From: Burkholderiales bacterium
Lineage (GTDB): Bacteria; Pseudomonadota; Gammaproteobacteria; Burkholderiales; Burkholderiaceae_C
Reading direction: 5' to 3'
Length of the DNA: 15,751 nucleotides
Assembly: GCA_947462175.1 (NCBI GenBank)
Contig: CANHOE010000019.1
Span: 1-15,751 of the forward strand
Positions 6,573 through 13,651 of this stretch are shown here, in pieces. The notes below the pieces were generated by a model, which was not told the DNA's origin, did no database searches, and saw only the letters and a list, made by a program, of their open reading frames with translations. The stretch's first letter is position 1, and every line of letters begins with the position of its first letter. The translations under genes and the position numbers were made by a program.

Positions 6573-7277
6573 TCAACGCGCCTTGATCTTGTCGAGCAGA
6601 GCTCGCGCCTCGTCTCGTCTGCCTGCATCGCCGATCTCGCGCCCTGGTCGGGCAGGGGCCTGCAATGCGCGTTCCAGGTAGACCACCGCTTCTTGAGGGC
6701 GCTGTGTTTCTACCAGCAACTCACCGTAGTAGTAGTTGGGGTCGACGCCCTGCGGATTGATCGCCAGCGCGCGTTGCAGCAGTTCGCGGGCCTTGCCCTG
6801 GTCACCGAAACTCAGTGGCCAGCCGGGCAGCTTGTAGTGCAGTGCCGCCAGTCCCGTGTACGCACCACCGCCCAGGGCGGTGGCATCAATCTTCAACGCA
6901 TTCTCGTAGAGCAACTTGGCCCGCTTCGCCAGATCCAGCGAACCCAGATCGTCCTTGGCCTCGGCCCAAGAGCTGACGATCACAGCCTCCCAGAACAGCG
7001 CTGCGCAGTGGCCGGGAAACTGGTCGGTGGTGCGGTGCGCTCTGGCGGCGAGCGACTCAAAACGGCTGACCCGTTCTTCCGCAGACGTCCGGTACTTGAT
7101 GATTTCCCAGTCTCGCTGCAATTCGAGGACCGACTCATCCGCGCCAGCGCGGGCGGCGTGGGGCCAGCCGCTGCCGATCACGAGCACCGCTGCACAGCCT
7201 GACAGACAAAGCCATTGCCGCCGCTGCGCTGAATGAGGCGGCGGCGTTGGTATCGTCAAGGGTTTGCTGCTGTCCAT
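6573..7277 (-). CDS. Exported TPR-repeat protein, copy 2 (paralogue of 2004-2714)
   Basis: A 234-residue predicted exported protein. An RR pair precedes a hydrophobic stretch (QRRQWLCLSG, then CAAVLVIG) and a likely ARA/G cleavage site near residue 44. The mature part aligns without gaps to the protein at 2004-2714, with about 58% identity by hand count and shared blocks YKLPGWPLSFGD, KARELLQ, YYYGELL, YLERALQA and DAGRRDEARALL. The TPR-like repeats are in the C-terminal half. It starts 21 bp after the thiD stop on the same strand, so it may be read through from thiD. A gap with two inverted repeats separates it from the hemolysin-family gene. No catalytic motif is seen; scaffold or ligand-binding roles are equally open. 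Confidence 0.82.
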   Translation of the reverse strand: MDSSKPLTIPTPPPHSAQRRQWLCLSGCAAVLVIGSGWPHAARAGADESVLELQRDWEIIKYRTSAEERVSRFESLAARAHRTTDQFPGHCAALFWEAVIVSSWAEAKDDLGSLDLAKRAKLLYENALKIDATALGGGAYTGLAALHYKLPGWPLSFGDQGKARELLQRALAINPQGVDPNYYYGELLVETQRPQEAVVYLERALQAPARPGREIGDAGRRDEARALLDKIKAR

Positions 7278-7298
7278 CTGCCCGCTTTCTCGATGTCC

Positions 7299-8186
7299 TT
7301 ACCGAAGCTCGCCCTTGCCGATCGGCAACAAGCGCATTGCCAGCGGGGCGTGAGCGTGGTTCAGTGGGCCGTGCCCGGCGCCTGTGTGCACCGGCGCACC
7401 CGAAGCGATCGAAGCCAGCACGTAGCCTCGCGATTCGGCCACCGCCTGCGGCAGGCTGATGCCGAGTGCCAGATGCGCCGCGATGGCCGACGACAGCGTG
7501 CACCCGGTGCCGTGGACGTTGCGGCTGGCAATCCGCCGCGATGCCCAGCGCTGCGTTTGGCCGTTGCCAGTGGTCAGCACATCGACGATGTCTTCGGAGG
7601 CCAGGTGCCCGCCCTTGAGCAACACTGCTGGCGCACCGAGCGCCAGCAGATCGCGGGCAGCGCCCTCGAACTCGGTGGCTTGGGTGATCGGTCGGCCCAG
7701 CAGCAGTTCGGCTTCGTCCAGATTCGGCGTGATCAACGTGGCGCGGTGAAACAACTCCTTCACCAGCACCTGCACCGTTTCGTGCGCCATCAGCCGGTCA
7801 CCGCTGGTCGCCACCATCACCGGGTCGAGCACCACGTGGGCGATGCGGTAGTCGTCCAGGGCCTGCGCCACCACGCTCACAACCTCGGGCGAGTGCAGCA
7901 TGCCGATCTTGATCGCATCGGCGCCGATGTCGTCGAGCACGGCTCGGATCTGCGCGCGCAGTACCTCGGGTGGCACGCCGTGGATGGCGCTGACGCCCAG
8001 GGTGTTCTGAGCGGTGATGGCTGTGATCGCTGTCATGCCGTAGCAGCCGAGCGCGCTGAAGGTTTTCAGATCGGCCTGGATGCCGGCCCCGCCACCGCTG
8101 TCAGAGCCGGCGATCGACAGCACGCGAACATAGCGAAAGCCGCGGGGCAGGGCGTCGCGATCGTCGGCTTGTTTGACGTTGGTCAT
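7299..8186 (-). CDS. thiD: Hydroxymethylpyrimidine (phosphate) kinase ThiD
   Basis: Phosphorylates HMP and HMP-P to HMP-PP, the pyrimidine half of thiamine, in the cytoplasm. The 295-residue ribokinase-fold protein shows the family N-terminus LSIAGSDSGGGAGIQADLK at 23-41, YGMTAITAITAQNT at 49-62, DPVMVATSG at 121-129, LKGGH at 190-194 and the anion-hole/catalytic HGTGCT at 225-230 with Cys229. It carries about 20 extra residues before the first strand and a short tail. It is transcribed away from thiO across 26 bp. A CATAAT hexamer on the minus strand ends 7 nt before the ATG, which would leave almost no 5' leader. No TPP riboswitch fits in the gap. Confidence 0.96.
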   Translation of the reverse strand: MTNVKQADDRDALPRGFRYVRVLSIAGSDSGGGAGIQADLKTFSALGCYGMTAITAITAQNTLGVSAIHGVPPEVLRAQIRAVLDDIGADAIKIGMLHSPEVVSVVAQALDDYRIAHVVLDPVMVATSGDRLMAHETVQVLVKELFHRATLITPNLDEAELLLGRPITQATEFEGAARDLLALGAPAVLLKGGHLASEDIVDVLTTGNGQTQRWASRRIASRNVHGTGCTLSSAIAAHLALGISLPQAVAESRGYVLASIASGAPVHTGAGHGPLNHAHAPLAMRLLPIGKGELR

Positions 8187-8212
8187 GACGAAAATTATGC
8201 GGGGACGCCGGC
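8187..8212. promoter_or_regulatory. Divergent thiD/thiO intergenic region (26 bp)
   Basis: Only 26 bp separate the divergent ATGs. It contains the one A+T-rich run here (AAAATTATG). On the minus strand CATAAT, a 5/6 match to a sigma-70 -10 element, occupies 8194-8199; no -35 match is found at the usual distance. Promoter elements for thiO must reach into the thiD coding region. No THI-box or other riboswitch is visible. Confidence 0.45.
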
Positions 8213-9304
8213 ATGAGCCGCCAGACGGATCGCATGGTGGTGCTCGGGGCGGGTCTGATGGGTCGGCTGCTCGCCTGCGAGCTGGCGCGAGCAGGCCACA
8301 CCGTCGATCTGTACGACGCCAGCGCGCATGATGCGCCGGCGTCTGCCGCCCATGTCGCGGCGGCGATGCTCGCGCCGCTGGCCGAGTCGGCGGTCACTGA
8401 ACTCGGTGTGGTTCGCATGGGACGCCATGCGCTGGTACGTTGGCCTGAGCTGATCGCGACGCTGGGTGCGCCGGTGTTCTTCCAGCAGCAAGGCACGCTG
8501 GTGCTATGGCACCGGCAGGATGCAGCCGAGGCCACGCGCTTCCAGCAGCAATTGGCCAACACCGCCCGCGCGATGCCGCAGTTGCCTGCGGCCGAAACCC
8601 TCGATGCCCGCGCGATCGCCCGGCTGGAGCCGGCCATCGGCGAGCGTTTCGCGCAGGGCCTGTACCTCCCCGGCGAAGGCCAACTCGACAACCGCGAGCT
8701 GCTGGCGGCGCTTTTGTACCGCCTGGCCGCCCTCGGCGTGGCGCTGCACTGGAACAGCCCGCGTTCACCCGCCGACTTCGCCAGCCATGACGGCTGGCTG
8801 TTCGACTGCCGCGGACTGGGTGCACGCAGCGACTGGTCGGCGCTCCGCGGCGTGCGCGGCGAGGTGATCCGGGTGCACGCGCCCGAGGTCACGCTGGCCC
8901 GGCCCACAAGGCTGCTTCACCCGCGATATCCGCTGTACATCGCGCCGAAGCCGGGCGGCGTTTTCGTCATCGGCGCGACCGAGATCGAATCCGACGACCA
9001 GTCGCCCGCCAGCGTGAGATCGACGCTTGAGCTGCTGAGCGCGGCCTACAGCGTGCACCCGGGTTTCGCAGAGGCGCGCGTGATCGAGATGGCTGCTCAG
9101 TGCCGGCCGACGCTGCGTGACAACCTGCCGGCGCTGCGCTGGCTGGGCCCGCGCCGACTGCAGATCAACGGCCTCTACCGGCACGGCTACCTGATCGCGC
9201 CAGCGATGCTCGATGCGGTGATGCAGTGTGTGGAGAGCGGCCACAGCGCGCTGGCAGAGCAGTTCGCTCTGCGCATCGATTCAGGCACGGGTGTCGCCAC
9301 ATGA
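8213..9304 (+). CDS. thiO: Glycine oxidase ThiO (FAD-dependent)
   Basis: FAD-dependent amine oxidase of the DAO family; in aerobic thiamine synthesis it oxidises glycine to the iminoglycine used by ThiG. The 363-residue protein begins with the Rossmann motif VVLGAGLMG at 9-17 and the acidic strand-2 end DLYDA at 32-36. HVAAAMLAPLAE at 47-58 matches the family's substrate-side block. The C-terminal NGLYRHGYLIAPAML contains the typical RHG(Y/F)L.AP signature with the substrate-binding Arg. It starts the plus-strand operon, and its TGA overlaps the thiS ATG as ATGA. The ATG at 8213 is taken as start; an ATG at 8234 just before the Rossmann strand is possible. Assignment is supported by both sequence and context. 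Confidence 0.94.
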   Translation: MSRQTDRMVVLGAGLMGRLLACELARAGHTVDLYDASAHDAPASAAHVAAAMLAPLAESAVTELGVVRMGRHALVRWPELIATLGAPVFFQQQGTLVLWHRQDAAEATRFQQQLANTARAMPQLPAAETLDARAIARLEPAIGERFAQGLYLPGEGQLDNRELLAALLYRLAALGVALHWNSPRSPADFASHDGWLFDCRGLGARSDWSALRGVRGEVIRVHAPEVTLARPTRLLHPRYPLYIAPKPGGVFVIGATEIESDDQSPASVRSTLELLSAAYSVHPGFAEARVIEMAAQCRPTLRDNLPALRWLGPRRLQINGLYRHGYLIAPAMLDAVMQCVESGHSALAEQFALRIDSGTGVAT

Positions 9305-9498
9305 AGGTCCATATCAATAATCAGGCGCATGAGTTGCCGACCGGTGCCACACTGGCGGATGCGATCGCCGTCCTGCAACCTGCTCCGCCGTTCGCTGCGG
9401 CCGTCAACATGACTTTCGTGCCGAACGTGCGTTATCGCGAGACGCCGCTGCATGAGGGCGACCGCATCGATGTGATTGCACCGGTCACCGGCGGCTGA
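9301..9498 (+). CDS. thiS: Sulfur carrier protein ThiS
   Basis: Ubiquitin-like sulfur carrier of 65 residues for thiazole formation. The C-terminus ends in the required Gly-Gly (APVTGG), which is adenylated and converted to a thiocarboxylate. The N-terminus MKVHINNQAHELP and the EGDRIDVIAPV block near the end are typical of ThiS. The ATG overlaps the thiO stop by four bases, and thiG begins 16 bp after the stop. The gene is short but complete. Confidence 0.96.
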   Translation: MKVHINNQAHELPTGATLADAIAVLQPAPPFAAAVNMTFVPNVRYRETPLHEGDRIDVIAPVTGG

Positions 9499-9514
9499 AG
9501 CGACTTCCTTTTCC

Positions 9515-10345
9515 ATGAACACGATGTCCGACATCCCAACTTCTGCGGTCCGCGCCAAGGCCGACCCGCTGGTTCTCTATGGCCAGACGTTTGCCAGCCG
9601 GCTGATGCTCGGCACCTCGCGCTACCCGTCGCCTCAAGTGCTCGAAGACGCAGTGCAGCGCGCGCGGCCAGCGATGCTGACGGCGTCGCTGCGCCGGCAG
9701 GGGGCGTCGAACGCCGAATCCGGCAATGCCTTCTGGCAACTGCTGCAGACCTTGGGCGTGCCGGTGCTGCCGAACACCGCCGGCTGCCATGGCGTCCAGG
9801 AGGTGATCACCACCGCGCAGATGGCGCGCGAGGTGTTCGCCACGCCCTGGCTCAAGCTGGAACTGATCGGCGACGACTACACCCTGCAGCCCGACACGCT
9901 CAAGCTGGTCGAAGCGGCCGAATGGCTGATCAAGGACGGCTTCCAGGTGCTCCCGTACTGCACCGAAGACCTCGTACTGTGCCAGCGACTCGTCGATGTC
10001 GGCTGCCAGGCGGTGATGCCGTGGGCCGCGCCGATCGGCACCGGCCGTGGTCCTGTCAACCCGTATGCGATGCAGGTGCTGCGCGAGCGGCTGGGCGTGC
10101 CGATGATCGTCGACGCCGGGCTGGGCCGGCCCTCGCACGCTTGCCAGGTAATGGAGTGGGGCTACGACGGCGTACTGTTGAACACCGCCGTGGCGCTGGC
10201 GCAAGACCCGGTGGACATGGCCGGTGCGTTCGCCGATGCGGTGCAGGCCGGACGTAGTGCGTTTCACGCTGGGGCGATGGACGAGCAGCAGGCGGCGCAG
10301 CCGAGCACGCCGGTTCTCGGCACACCGTTCTGGCACCACGAATGA
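9515..10345 (+). CDS. thiG: Thiazole synthase ThiG
   Basis: Forms the thiazole phosphate from deoxyxylulose phosphate, iminoglycine and the ThiS thiocarboxylate. With ATG at 9515 the protein has 276 residues. Family blocks: SRLMLGTSRYPSP at 28-40, LPNTAGCHGVQEV at 85-97, WLKLELIGDD at 112-121 with the Schiff-base Lys114, then VLPYCTEDL, MPWAAPIGTGRG, IVDAGLGRPSHA and GVLLNTAVA. The open frame extends to a TTG at 9476 inside thiS, but the ATG at 9515 (or 9524) fits operon spacing better. It lies 16 bp after thiS, and its stop overlaps the thiE start as ATGA. The reading is unambiguous except for the exact first codon. Confidence 0.96.
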   Translation: MNTMSDIPTSAVRAKADPLVLYGQTFASRLMLGTSRYPSPQVLEDAVQRARPAMLTASLRRQGASNAESGNAFWQLLQTLGVPVLPNTAGCHGVQEVITTAQMAREVFATPWLKLELIGDDYTLQPDTLKLVEAAEWLIKDGFQVLPYCTEDLVLCQRLVDVGCQAVMPWAAPIGTGRGPVNPYAMQVLRERLGVPMIVDAGLGRPSHACQVMEWGYDGVLLNTAVALAQDPVDMAGAFADAVQAGRSAFHAGAMDEQQAAQPSTPVLGTPFWHHE

Positions 10346-11259
10346 GCGCCTCGGTAGATGCGATGGCGCATGCCATCGTCGAGGCGCACCGTGCGATCGT
10401 CGGGTTGCCTGTTTCCGACTTGTCGCCCGCGGAGTATCACCACGCCGAACACGCCTACCGCGCTGCGAAGCAGGCGGCCCGCATGCTGGGCTTCATCGAG
10501 GCCGATGCCGAATGCGTGGCGCTGGCGTGGCGAGCCCGCACGGAGCGCACGGGTGACTTCGATGCCCGCGCCTGGCCCGACGAGCCGATCGATTTCGGCC
10601 TGGCACCGCATCCTCGCGCCGATGCCTTCGCTGCGTGCCCGAGGTCGCTCGGCCTGTACGCCGTTCTGCCCGATGCGGCCTGGGTGGGTCGCATGGCGCA
10701 GGCTGGCGTGCCAACGGTGCAGCTGCGCTTCAAATCCGACGACGCAACGGCTGTGCAGCGCGAGATCGACATCGCGGTCGAAGCGGTGCGCGGCACCGGC
10801 GCCCGGCTTTTCATCAACGACCACTGGCAGGCCGCGATCCGTGCTGGCGCCTATGGAGTGCACCTGGGCCAGGAAGACATCGCCGCCGCCGACCTGAACG
10901 CGATCCGCAGCGAAGGCTTGTGCCTGGGCCTGAGCACCCACGGCTATGCCGAGATGCTGCGCGTCGATCGCCTGAGCCCGAGCTATATCGCGATGGGTGC
11001 GGTCTACCCGACCAACCTGAAGGTGATGCCGTCAGCGCCACAGGGGCCGGGCCGACTGGCCGTTTACGCCAAACTGATGCGTAACCACGCGCTGGTCGCG
11101 ATCGGTGGTGTCGACGAAGCACGGTTGCCCGAAGTCCTGGCCAGCGGCGTGGGCTCGGTGGCGGTGGTGCGTGCGCTGGTGGCTGCTGCACAGCCGGAGG
11201 CGGTCGCGGCAAAATGGCGGGCTTTGATCGACGCGGCCGCAGCCGCACGGACCTACTGA
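10342..11259 (+). CDS. thiE: Thiamine phosphate synthase ThiE with N-terminal extension
   Basis: Couples HMP-PP and thiazole phosphate to thiamine phosphate. The TIM-barrel ThiE domain spans about 103-297 of 305 residues: GLYAVLPD at 104-111, VQLRFKS at 126-132 (usual QLREK), LFINDHWQAAIRAG at 156-169, GVHLGQED at 172-179, LSTHG at 197-201, YPTNLK at 222-227 and AIGGVDE at 253-259. The first 100 residues are an extra helical domain (for example EYHHAEHAYRAAKQAARMLGF at 31-51, shown in family terms only) that is absent from short bacterial ThiE enzymes. I believe similar extensions occur in other Burkholderiales. The start overlaps the thiG stop by four bases. It is the last thi gene; the HAD gene follows after 17 bp and may be cotranscribed. 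Confidence 0.93.
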   Translation: MSASVDAMAHAIVEAHRAIVGLPVSDLSPAEYHHAEHAYRAAKQAARMLGFIEADAECVALAWRARTERTGDFDARAWPDEPIDFGLAPHPRADAFAACPRSLGLYAVLPDAAWVGRMAQAGVPTVQLRFKSDDATAVQREIDIAVEAVRGTGARLFINDHWQAAIRAGAYGVHLGQEDIAAADLNAIRSEGLCLGLSTHGYAEMLRVDRLSPSYIAMGAVYPTNLKVMPSAPQGPGRLAVYAKLMRNHALVAIGGVDEARLPEVLASGVGSVAVVRALVAAAQPEAVAAKWRALIDAAAAARTY

Positions 11260-11266
11260 GCTTTCC

Positions 11267-11270
11267 AGGA
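11267..11270 (+). promoter_or_regulatory. Shine-Dalgarno site of the HAD gene
   Basis: AGGA lies 6 nt upstream of the ATG at 11277, inside the 17-bp thiE-HAD gap. It supports this start and translation within the thi transcript. Confidence 0.55.
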
Positions 11271-11276
11271 ATCTGA

Positions 11277-12002
11277 ATGAATACCGACTCCCAGGCTGAC
11301 ACCGCAGCCGAACCCCTGAAAGTCCTTGCCTTCGACGTCTTCGGCACCGTGGTCGACTGGCACAGCGGCATCGCCCGCGCCGTTGATGCGCTGGGTCTTG
11401 CGGTTGACGGCGACACCTTCGCAAGCGAATGGCGCGCGGGCTACAAGCCGGCGCTGGCCCGCATCAATGCGGGCGGCCAAGGCTGGACCCGCTTCGACGA
11501 CCTGCACCTGCAGATGCTCGACGAACTGCTGGCCCGCCACGGCATCACCCACCTGACCGATGAGCAAAAGCGCGAACTCAACAGCGCCTGGGAGCAGCTC
11601 GACCCCTGGCCCGACGCGATCGAAGGCCTGACGCGGCTGAAAGAGTCCTACACGATCTGCTCGCTCTCGAACGGCAACCTCAGCCTGTTGTTCAAGATGG
11701 CACAACGCGCCGGTCTGCCCTGGGACACGATCCTCTCGGCCGAAACCTTCGGCGTGTACAAGCCCGACCCGAAGCTGTACAGCGGCGTGGCCCGCGTCTG
11801 CGATGTGCAACCGCACCAGGTGATGATGGTCGCCGCGCACCAGGACGATCTCGACGCCGCCCGCGGTTGCGGTTTGCAGACGGCCTACATCGAGCGCCCG
11901 CGCGAGTTCGGGCCGAATGGCCTCAACCCCGATCGGCCCGACCCGGCCAACACCCGCTTCGCCACGAGCTTGATCGATCTGGCCACACAGCTCGGCTGCT
12001 GA
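11277..12002 (+). CDS. HAD-superfamily hydrolase, haloacid dehalogenase type II-like
   Basis: Cytoplasmic HAD hydrolase of 241 residues. Motif I is FDVFGTVVDW at 19-28 with nucleophile Asp20. Arg53 lies in the cap (EWRAGYKP). Motif II is SLSNGN at 129-134. The motif III Lys is Lys162 (YKPDPKLY), and the last motif is AAHQDDLDAAR at 186-196. The overall pattern is that of L-2-haloacid dehalogenases. However, the SSNAWD-type active-site segment of characterised enzymes is AAHQDD here, so dehalogenase activity is uncertain. It may act on phosphate esters such as vitamin or sugar phosphates, given its place 17 bp after thiE. The start is supported by AGGA 6 nt upstream of the ATG. Confidence 0.88.
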   Translation: MNTDSQADTAAEPLKVLAFDVFGTVVDWHSGIARAVDALGLAVDGDTFASEWRAGYKPALARINAGGQGWTRFDDLHLQMLDELLARHGITHLTDEQKRELNSAWEQLDPWPDAIEGLTRLKESYTICSLSNGNLSLLFKMAQRAGLPWDTILSAETFGVYKPDPKLYSGVARVCDVQPHQVMMVAAHQDDLDAARGCGLQTAYIERPREFGPNGLNPDRPDPANTRFATSLIDLATQLGC

Positions 12003-12145
12003 TCTCACTGGCGCTGAAAAGCGCATCGCCGGCGTGATGATGGAAGGCCGCCTGCAGTCCGGTCGGCAGGAGTTCGTCGCTGGCCCGGCGCGACAGATTG
12101 CCCACCGAGTTGGCATTCACTGCATTCAGAAGCGCCGAAGACAGT

Positions 12146-12151
12146 TATACT
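12146..12151 (+). promoter_or_regulatory. Probable -10 element of tRNA-Asn
   Basis: TATACT matches the sigma-70 -10 consensus at 5/6 and ends 10 bp upstream of the tRNA 5' end, a usual distance for tRNA genes. No convincing -35 hexamer is seen at 16-18 bp. The 12003-12145 stretch before it holds no clear gene; it has a short GAAA-loop hairpin at 12011-12024 (GCGCT-GAAA-AGCGC) without a T-run. Confidence 0.5.
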
Positions 12152-12161
12152 CATAGGCTGT

Positions 12162-12237
12162 TCCTCGATAGCTCAGTCGGTAGAGCGCCGGACTGTTAAT
12201 CCGTAGGTCCCTGGTTCGAGCCCAGGTCGAGGAGCCA
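12162..12237 (+). tRNA. tRNA-Asn (anticodon GTT)
   Basis: A full cloverleaf of 76 nt with encoded CCA. The acceptor arms TCCTCGA and TCGAGGA pair fully, with discriminator G. The D arm is GCTC...GAGC, and the anticodon loop CTGTTAA at 12193-12199 carries GTT. The T arm is CCTGG-TTCGAGC-CCAGG. The outermost anticodon-stem pair is a C-T mismatch. A terminator follows within 20 bp. No second copy of the 3' end is found in the window that would mark an integrated element. Confidence 0.98.
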
Positions 12238-12255
12238 AAGTTAAGCGTTAAGAAC

Positions 12256-12296
12256 AAGCACCTGCAAGCGCGAGCTTCCGGGTGCTTTTTCTTTGT
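12256..12296 (+). terminator. Intrinsic terminator after tRNA-Asn
   Basis: AAGCACC at 12256-12262 pairs with GGTGCTT at 12281-12287, with an inner AAGC-GCGA-GCTT stem, followed by TTTTTCTTT. On the minus strand the same stem is followed by GTTCTT, so it may also stop the convergent glycosyltransferase transcript. Confidence 0.8.
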
Positions 12297-12354
12297 TGCT
12301 TCACTTTGTCCGGGTGGCCAACGCTGCCCAGCGGCCGCGGTTCTGCCCTGTCAG

Positions 12355-13182
12355 CTATCCCTTCAGGTCCCAATACTGTTGCTGCACCAATGCCAGTGGC
12401 ACCTGCAGCGACAGTGGTTTGCGGACCCATAGCTTGAACATCCGGGCCCACTTGGTTCGCTCGAATTCAGCGTCCTGCTGCTGGGAGCTCATGCCCGCCG
12501 GCGAATAGTCGGCGACGACGAGGTCGATCCACTGCACCGCCCCGTCCACGAAGGCGCGCTGGGCGATGTCCCAGTCGGCCCACACCTTGAATCGCAGGTC
12601 GAACGAGCCCAGTCGGTTGAGCAATTCAAAGCGCGCGAACACGGCCTGATGGCAGATGTTCTGACCCAAGAGGCGCGCTAGCGTGAACGGACCGCCGTAG
12701 CGGCCACCGCTTGGCACCAAGCGGTTCGGGCCCGTGATCCGCACGTCGCCGTAGACGAGGCCCGCGGTGCTCGCGCGCAGGGTAGGTGCCAGCCGGGCCA
12801 GGGTGCTGCTCGCGTGCAAGCAGTCGTCGCTGCCCAGCACATAGATCCAGTTGCCGCGGCAGGCAGGCAAAGCTTGGTTGATCGCGTCGTACACGCCTCG
12901 GTCGGGCCGGGACAGCAACGTCAGCGACGGCAATCGCGGCCGGTAGGTCTCGATCAGCGCCAGCGTCCCATCGGTCGAGGCACCATCCGAGACGATCACC
13001 TCGAAGTCACGCTCGGTCTGTGCCGCCAGGCTGTCCAGCGTCGGGCCCATCCATTCGCAGCTGTTGAACGTAGGCACGACAACAGATATCAGCGGCTGGC
13101 TGGAAACCTGCGCCCTGGCGGCGACAGGCCGTGGGGTGGTGGGCTGCATGTGATGGGAGCGGTCGGTATCAGTTGACGTCAT
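12355..13182 (-). CDS. Family 2 glycosyltransferase (WcaE-like)
   Basis: Cytoplasmic GT-A glycosyltransferase of about 275 residues. The GT2 domain begins at about 31 (LISVVVPTFNS) and shows the nucleotide-sugar-binding SDGASTDGT at 65-73, SRPDRGVYDAINQALPACRG at 91-110, the metal-binding DXD-type GSDDCLH at 117-123 and a DWDIAQR block near the acceptor site. The pattern resembles WcaE-like enzymes of exopolysaccharide pathways. No other polysaccharide gene is nearby, so it is an orphan here, convergent with tRNA-Asn. The start is uncertain: ATG at 13182 or 13149 both lack a ribosome-binding site. The frame stays open to 13470, but that part does not look coding. Donor and acceptor sugars are unknown. 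Confidence 0.88.
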   Translation of the reverse strand: MTSTDTDRSHHMQPTTPRPVAARAQVSSQPLISVVVPTFNSCEWMGPTLDSLAAQTERDFEVIVSDGASTDGTLALIETYRPRLPSLTLLSRPDRGVYDAINQALPACRGNWIYVLGSDDCLHASSTLARLAPTLRASTAGLVYGDVRITGPNRLVPSGGRYGGPFTLARLLGQNICHQAVFARFELLNRLGSFDLRFKVWADWDIAQRAFVDGAVQWIDLVVADYSPAGMSSQQQDAEFERTKWARMFKLWVRKPLSLQVPLALVQQQYWDLKG

Positions 13183-13603
13183 TATCCGAGGTGGTGGAGG
13201 CGCCATGGCATAGGAACTACTTCTTGATGGCCCCGGCTTTTCGTCAGCCACCTCGCATCGGTGCCACGCCCTGGATCTGCGCGTGCAGCGCATCGCTGGG
13301 TCTTGGCCAACGAGAAGGCTGAGCAGTGCGGTGCTGTGCTCACGCGGCACGCTGTCGATCACCGCCGGCAGCACGTTGAGGCTGCTGGACTCGGTGAGCC
13401 GCTGCCGCGTCACGCTGACATCGGGGGCGAGGAGGCGCGCGCGTAGCAGTCGGCTTGGCCGTGCCCGCACCTGTCGAGGTACAGAGCAGAGGCAAGAAAA
13501 GCCTCCCGGGCTTCAAGGATTCAGACGTCGGTCACCAGGAGCAACGCCACGGTCAGCAGTGCCAGCACGGACCGCGCCGCTCCTTTTTGCGCGAACTGTT
13601 TGA
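13183..13603. other. Intergenic region between the glycosyltransferase and electron-transfer operon
   Basis: About 420 bp between divergent genes. Neither strand shows a recognisable protein. A GAGGC-AAGAAAA-GCCTC hairpin lies at 13489-13505 without a T-run. A short hydrophobic minus-strand reading at about 13530-13575 has only a GTG start and no family. Promoters for both neighbours should be here; only the FNR-like site at its right edge is convincing. Confidence 0.5.
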
Positions 13604-13617
13604 TTGACGGAGATCAA
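13604..13617 (+). promoter_or_regulatory. FNR/ANR-like binding site
   Basis: TTGAC-GGAG-ATCAA matches TTGAT-N4-ATCAA at 9 of 10 positions. Its centre (13610.5) is 41.5 bp upstream of 13652, the class II activator distance, if transcription began at the GTG start chosen for the next gene. The implied -10 (GACATT at 13640-13645) keeps the two best-conserved bases, A at -11 and T at -7. It predicts induction at low oxygen. Confidence 0.55.
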
Positions 13618-13651
13618 CACACTCGCTCAGTCCGTACCGGACATTGCGTCT

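Noticed and set aside
6573..7277. Lipobox-like LSGC in TPR-2
   Set aside because: The Cys comes before, not after, the hydrophobic core, so lipoprotein processing is unlikely.
8187..8300. TPP riboswitch before the thi genes
   Set aside because: No CTGAGA-type THI-box is present and the gap is only 26 bp.
12011..12024. GCGCT-GAAA-AGCGC hairpin as terminator of the thi/HAD transcript
   Set aside because: Short 5-bp stem and no T-run after it on either strand.
12162..12237. tRNA-Asn as an integration site for a mobile element carrying the glycosyltransferase
   Set aside because: No integrase, no repeat of the tRNA 3' end and no compositional break seen within the window.
12239..12253. Short direct repeat GTTAAGC-GTTAAGA after the tRNA
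   Set aside because: Period 8 does not fit the 11-bp PmrA/QseB spacing, and it lies between the tRNA and its terminator.
13520..13590. Tiny hydrophobic minus-strand peptide with an AAGGAG upstream
   Set aside because: About 16 codons from a GTG at poor spacing, with no homology I can recognise; likely chance.
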